NCBI GenBank assembly: GCA_036936605.1
Contig: JAUPFV010000005.1
Location: 159,046,183-159,110,182 of the forward strand
DNA from: Limnanthes douglasii subsp. nivea
Taxonomy: Eukaryota; Streptophyta; Magnoliopsida; Brassicales; Limnanthaceae
Length of the DNA: 64,000 bases
Direction: 5' to 3'
In this document: one piece after another, positions 59,341-64,000 of the stretch
Layout of the letters: every line of letters starts with the position of its first letter
Position numbering within the stretch: position 1 is the stretch's first letter
The notes under the pieces: model-generated
What the model saw: the letters and a program-made list of their open reading frames with translations, nothing else
The model's database searches: none
What the model was told of the DNA's origin: nothing
Translations under genes and position numbers: made by a program

Positions 59341-60044
59341 ATTTCTTTCAAGAGTATCAATCTAAATAAACGGATGCTTTATTTCCCAATTAATGAATAT
59401 TTTTTGTGTGAATTCAATTGATTGGAGATGGTTTTTAAACTTAAGCTTTATTTGCATCTAACTATCACCAAATTCACATTATATCTCGATATGCTTGATA
59501 TCAACTTCATATCCCTCATAAAATGACGAAATACTTTTTTCTCCTTTATGCATTTTTGTTAATATGTCATTAAAGTAACACGTGCATTATAACTGGGAAT
59601 ACTACTTTAAGAGCATTCATCAATAATACATATATTGCGCTCATTTCGGTAGATCGATCAAGTTCTCTCTAAAATAGACAACCTAAAACCCATTTAAAAT
59701 TTTCTATTTTATTGACATAGTCAAATTTAAACCCGATATAGAAAGTAATATGAGTTGAAGTGACCTCAATAATTTCAAACAAAGGAATATGTACCTTTTT
59801 ATAGTTGTTATCCATAATTAGAACTTCAGAAAATATTCATAACATATTTACACTAACAAAGTTTAGAAAATATGTATTTACTAATATTATATTTATCTTT
59901 ATAAATCATATATCATTTAAATTAATTAAATGTTCTTCGATTGAGACAAGTATAAAATATATATGTGACTGAGCACCTTTATTGATGAATTAGTGATTAT
60001 GTACGACGTAATATACATTGGATACTTATTCTAGACTATAAATC
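59341..60044. other. AT-rich region, nothing recognised
   Basis: No ORF, RNA gene or repeat could be supported. Confidence 0.5.
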
Positions 60045-60947
60045 ATGTTTGGTCCTTCAACTATGATTTATGTGGATATATCGTCCCTCGACTTCAAAAT
60101 GTACCACCCATGGAGTTGCAATTGTGTGGGAAATAGTCATTCACACGTGAGATTACTTTAGTGCTCCCACATGGCCCCAAAAGCAGAATTCAAAATATGA
60201 ACACTAAGCCCATTCATTTTTTTTCTTTTTTTTTTGTTTCTTCCTCTTTATCCTTTATCTTTTATATTTTGTTATTTCTTCTTTTTCATTTCTAATTTAT
60301 ATTTTTTCATTTATTTTATAAACTCTCTCCATTTGTAAATGGAAAAAAATATCAAGGATATACCCAACTAAAACCAATACTCTAGTGTTTGTAAAACAAT
60401 AATATACCCAATTATTATTTTAAATTTTACAATAATAGATCATAAAAAATAAAAAAGTAACTAAATTTCAGTATTATTTTAAGACACTATATATAGTATC
60501 GATTATTACATATCTATATTTTTGGTATTATATCTCTTACAACTAATACTCTAAAAAACACTAGATTTTACTTCAACATCGATAAATCTATTCTCATGGT
60601 TAATAACATCTAAAAATATATTAGCATACCTTTATACGGCATATACATTATTTTATGAGAGTACAAGTGTCTGTAACATTGTTCTCTTTTAAAAATTGTG
60701 ATTCCAAAATTCATATCTTATCAATATCCGGTTATTTAGCAACCGGTAACGCATATATTATATATATCAAGTACAACAGTAAAGGAATTATTGTAATTAC
60801 GATATAATTTAGAAAATAAAGTATAATAATTCCATAATTATAACTAACTTATAAAGAAATGCGAGTCTAGGGGGGTCATATGGTATGTTTTGAAGTCGAT
60901 GGACTACTTATCCACACAAGTCACAGTCGAGGGACCAAATAGGGTTT
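60045..60947. mobile_element. Non-autonomous TIR element, about 0.9 kb
   Basis: The arms 60045-60107 and about 60880-60947 are inverted copies with mismatches: TTTGGTCC, then ATGTGGATA and CCCTCGACTTCAAAA on the left, and TTTTGAAGTCGATGG with GAGGGACCAAATAGGG on the right. The interior is AT-rich and non-coding. No convincing TSD was found, so the superfamily is open; the TAGTCC/TTGGTCC style resembles MULE-derived MITEs. Confidence 0.6.
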
Positions 60948-61436
60948 AAACCCCCTAAAATTTAGGCTATAATATTTTACACTATTCAAAATATCTCAAG
61001 GACACGATCCGTTCCTCATTAATTATTGTATGAATTCCAGTTTATATTTTGAATGTATACTAATGTTACAAATCATTTTACAATATTTCGACTTGTATTG
61101 TTATGTGTTATGTATATAACTTCTAAATATTATACATCTCCGTCGACAATATTTGTTTCTAGTTTATATATATAACCCTAATTTTTTAGTTGTTTTTCTT
61201 ATAACGTTGTTTATTACAATAAACAATCAATGTTTAATATCTATATGTTTTGTATTCAAATATTATAATACAAATTTTATATGTTTGCGCATCATCACGT
61301 GTTTTAACATTAATAATCGATTCATTTTTCTTACCTACTTTTTTAATCAATTATTCTTTCGTATAATCCATTGTCATAGAAAAATATCATAGTTCGTAAT
61401 AATTTTAAGTTGCTCGATATCATTTTCTTTTATGAT
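60948..61436. other. AT-rich region, nothing recognised
   Basis: A short open frame at 61153-61392 is Phe/Ile/Asn-rich, as expected from AT-rich DNA, and is not called. Confidence 0.5.
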
Positions 61437-61871
61437 TGGTGTGGATAATAATCGCCTGAGGGTAGGCTGGTAATTTCAGTTGGTGTTTTATGGTGGTATG
61501 TGGGTGTTTAAGTGGTGGTGTGTGGGTGTTTTAAGTATTTAGAGAGTAGAGAGATAATTAAGCAGCTTGGTAGCAATTAATTTTCATTACCCATAGTTAA
61601 TGCAGGTGGTTGGGTATTTATAGTGTGATGTTTGGGCCCTTATGGGCTTTCGGGTCATGTTCAAAGACCCATGAGCTCTAAGTAGGAGAGCAAGTAGCTT
61701 AGTCATGAAGTGTTTAGGTTTTTTAGTACTTTTGTCATAGTTCGAACAGTCCTATGGTCATAGCGTTCGAAGTGATCTGTCCGGTCCATGTGATCTGTCC
61801 GATCTGTCCGGTCTGGAGGCTTTGGACTGATCTGTCCCTGTCCGGGGAGCATGCTGAATTCGGACTCATCA
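61437..61871 (-). repeat. 3' LTR of the second Tat element
   Basis: 435 bp, starting TGGTGTGGATAATAATC and ending CGGACTCATCA. It shares blocks with the 37589 LTR (AATTTTCATTACCC, GGTGGTTGGGTATTTATA, TTCAAAGACCCAT) but is clearly diverged. Confidence 0.88.
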
Positions 61872-61875
61872 GGAG

Positions 61876-61885
61876 CCCCTTTTTT
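61876..61885 (-). other. Polypurine tract of the second Tat element
   Basis: AAAAAAGGGG on the minus strand, 4 bp from the LTR, identical to the tract at 38008-38017. Confidence 0.85.
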
Positions 61886-62196
61886 AGGTGTTTGAGCAAG
61901 TATTCTTGTCAGAGACCTGAAAAACAGTCCGATGTTAGAAGTAGTTTTCAATCCGGACATGTCTATGGGTTTACCCGGACATATAAAGCTTCACGAATTC
62001 AAAATGGTTTTTGCCAGAGTTCGTGGGACACGTGTCGCTCTCTGATTGGTCACTCCGGCCGTTTTTTCACCTTGAATTTCGTACCACCTTCTTCGAAAAG
62101 CAACCTCTTTAACAAATGGTGACATCAGCGCCGTCTTTTAATCATTGCCAAACTTTTCGAATTCTCCTAGGAATCAACTCCTCTTTTCAGATTTAC

Positions 62197-62205
62197 TATA
62201 AATTC
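62197..62205 (+). promoter_or_regulatory. Candidate promoter TATA box of the antisense gene
   Basis: TATAAATTC, 106 bp before the ATG at 62303, matching the position of the box at 38330. Confidence 0.6.
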
Positions 62206-62302
62206 AAACTCACTTTCTACTGTTTTACTATCTCTTCCATATTTACTCTGCAAATTTACTCAGAGCTTTCTCTCTCTAAAGTAAAGATTTTCTGGGTAGT
62301 TT

Positions 62303-64000
62303 ATGTTTACAGCAAGGACTGCATTAATCAAAGGCGGGTGGCTCAACCTTTCTGAGTTAGAGAAAGCACAAAAAGTTGAGAAAGAGAGACGAATTGCAGC
62401 AGGGCTACCTTCATCACCTTTTGACAGACCAGTCACCTCCACTACAGAGTCAGATCGAGGCTCATCCTCTTCTAAAGGTACTAAGCCCAAGAAACTATTT
62501 CAGTCCACCCTCTCGCTTATAGTCTCTGGTTCCTCAGTTCAGGAGTCAGTTCCTGCTGTTGAGCCAGGAGTTACAGTCACAAGTGTTAGGAAACCTTCTC
62601 CTTTTCTCGCTATGGGATCAGACACAGAGCACTCTCCGGAGAAACTGGTGGTTAAGAGGACAAGCCGGCTGGTTAAGGGGCCAGGCTCCAAGAATACTCC
62701 CTCAAAATCGGGGGCAAAAAATAGTAGTTCTGGGTCTGGAGTGCCCATCAGAGCTCCCCGGGAAAGACCATCTGGTCCGGAGGCGAGCAACCCAGCACTC
62801 CCAAGAGAGACCTCTGCCTCAGAGCCCCAGCCTGAGGCTAGAAGTCAAGAAAACATCGAAATCCAGCAGTCCGGAAGCCAGGATGAGCCAAGTTCGAACC
62901 CTCTCCGGGAAACTGCCACTGATATTCCTCCTACGATCATGGAGGAAAGAATGGAGGACTCAGTTGAAGAACTCCCTTTTGAGTCTGAGCCATCCGGCCA
63001 GACTAGTAACACTGCTGCTGCCAAAAAAGATAAGGGCAAAGAAAAACTATGCTTTAGGCATCCGGAGCTGCAGGAGTGTCTCGAAGGGAAGGTAGGGCCC
63101 TGTTTTCACAGGGTCGAACTTAAATATCTCTTGGCCTTACAGAAGACCAAGTATGCTTTTATCCACACGGCCGAACTAGGTCGAATGCACATAAAATGGG
63201 GGATCCCAGAAAATGTGAAGATAAGGATTCCCATAGATCCTGAAACCCCTATGGATTGCAAGCTGAACGAAATTGTCTTCTTCACGGAGCTATTTAACTG
63301 GGGACTCATATTCCCATTGGACCCAGAGATTGTCAGATATTTTCTTCTGGTCAAACTCTGTCCGAGCCAGCTAAGCCCCAACGGCTGGTACACTCTGATG
63401 TCATGCATCATGACATCGAGGCTGTCCGGGATCCCTCTTCCTATGGAAGAATTTGCAGCAGTGGCCAATCTTTGCAAACATCACCAATTCCCCTTCTACC
63501 ACTTCAATATGGGGAATGATCTCAAAGCCGTTGATGATCTACTGGAGTCTGAGAGCAAATGGAGGAGCCAATTCTTGTTTGTCAGTGGCGCTTGGGAAAA
63601 CGGACAGAAAATCAAGTCCGGAGTGAACCCAAGCCTCCTCAGAAGCAGGTGGAGGAGTGACCGTAAGTTTCTTACTCTAAATCTTTGTCTACTTTTTGCT
63701 TCTTATAGTTGGTTTTAAATTAATCAATCTTTCTTTGTCTTAACAGAACTACCTAAGGAGTTCGGTGATTACTTGAAGGCCGGACAGGTCACTTGTGGCA
63801 AAATCAACGCCTGGGCCGCAGAGAACTGGGGGAACCGATTCCACAATTCCTTCACAAGTGGAAATCTGGCAAGGTCTCACCTGTGGAACACCACGGGTCG
63901 GAGAGATTTAAGCTGGGAGGAGCTCACCACTTAACCCTCTCCGGACACAGTGCTCAAGAGGTCCCATGAAGCAGATGGGACACTCTTCTTGCCAGGCCGG
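62303..64000 (+). CDS. Tat antisense gene, partial (Transposase_28-like), with one premature stop
   Basis: Exon 1 (62303-63662) is open throughout. It starts MFTARTALIKGGWLNLSELE and has a Ser/Pro/Glu-rich low-complexity region to about 62980. The conserved domain follows at about 63030-63640: EKLCFRHPELQ, KYLLALQKTKYAFIHT, KWGIPENVKIRIPIDPETPM, LCPSQLSPNGWYTL and PFYHFNMGN. The intron 63663-63746 leads to exon 2 (LPKEFGDYLKAGQ, INAWAAENWGN, DLSWEELTT). A TAA at 63932-63934 interrupts it where the other copy encodes Pro. The start ATG is chosen because both copies share it with the upstream TATA. No catalytic motif is recognisable, and the function is unknown. Confidence 0.85.
63663..63746 (+). 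other. Predicted intron in the antisense gene (84 bp)
   Basis: Donor GTAAGT and acceptor TCTTAACAG. Phase 1, joining Ser-Asp to Gln-Leu-Pro-Lys. It corresponds in position and phase to 39785-39862, although the intron sequences themselves are little alike. Confidence 0.8.

Larger units (their letters stand above)
61437..64000 (-). mobile_element. Second Tat-lineage element, left part only
   Basis: It opens with an LTR of the same family (TGGTGTGG to CTCATCA), the same polypurine tract, and the antisense gene on the + strand. By comparison with 37589-51642, pol and gag should follow on the minus strand beyond the window. The antisense reading frame is much better preserved here, suggesting a younger element. 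Confidence 0.9.

Overview
The window looks like nuclear, gene-poor heterochromatin of a eudicot plant. The DNA is strongly AT-rich, and no intact host gene was found. Nearly every recognisable protein belongs to a plant transposable element: Ty3/gypsy Tat-lineage and Ty1/copia LTR retrotransposons, L1-type LINEs with a C-terminal RNase H, Mutator-like elements (MULEs), a hAT element and MITEs. The species cannot be fixed from the sequence.

Layout. At 0-5 kb lie a Stowaway MITE (95-352), a MULE-type MITE (662-1063) and a 3.2-kb non-autonomous hAT element (1772-4954) with subterminal GC-rich repeats and large hairpins. 5-9.3 kb is AT-rich DNA with no recognised gene. At 9.3-15 kb is a decayed L1-type LINE on the + strand. 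From about 16.5 to 59.3 kb the background DNA appears to be an old composite repeat: roughly 0.9-kb AT-rich spacers alternating with blocks of a degenerate unit of about 21 bp. Younger elements have broken it up: a copia element (about 18.4-24.6 kb), a solo LTR (25675-26579), a MULE (about 27.4-36.7 kb) that itself holds a Tat-lineage deletion derivative (28487-33452), a 14-kb Tat element (37589-51642) and a 5.1-kb MULE (53580-58654). The 14-kb Tat element carries two later insertions: a MULE-type MITE inside integrase and a 5'-truncated LINE inside the right LTR. A 0.9-kb TIR element lies at about 60.0-60.9 kb. A second well-preserved Tat element starts at 61437 and runs off the right edge.

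How the genes work together. The Tat elements encode gag, protease, reverse transcriptase, RNase H, a second RNase H and integrase on the minus strand. On the opposite strand, between pol and the 3' LTR, they carry a separate antisense gene. In both better-preserved copies that gene has a TATA box about 105 bp before its ATG and a short phase-1 intron at the same codon, with the two gene ends convergent. This is the most interesting signal in the window. The MULE at 53.6-58.7 kb carries a spliced mudrA-like transposase gene, truncated in the catalytic region, and at its other end an oppositely oriented GRF-type zinc-finger pseudogene.

Boundaries given with target-site duplications (TSDs) were read directly and are firm. 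Boundaries called approximate come from alignment by eye of diverged sequence.
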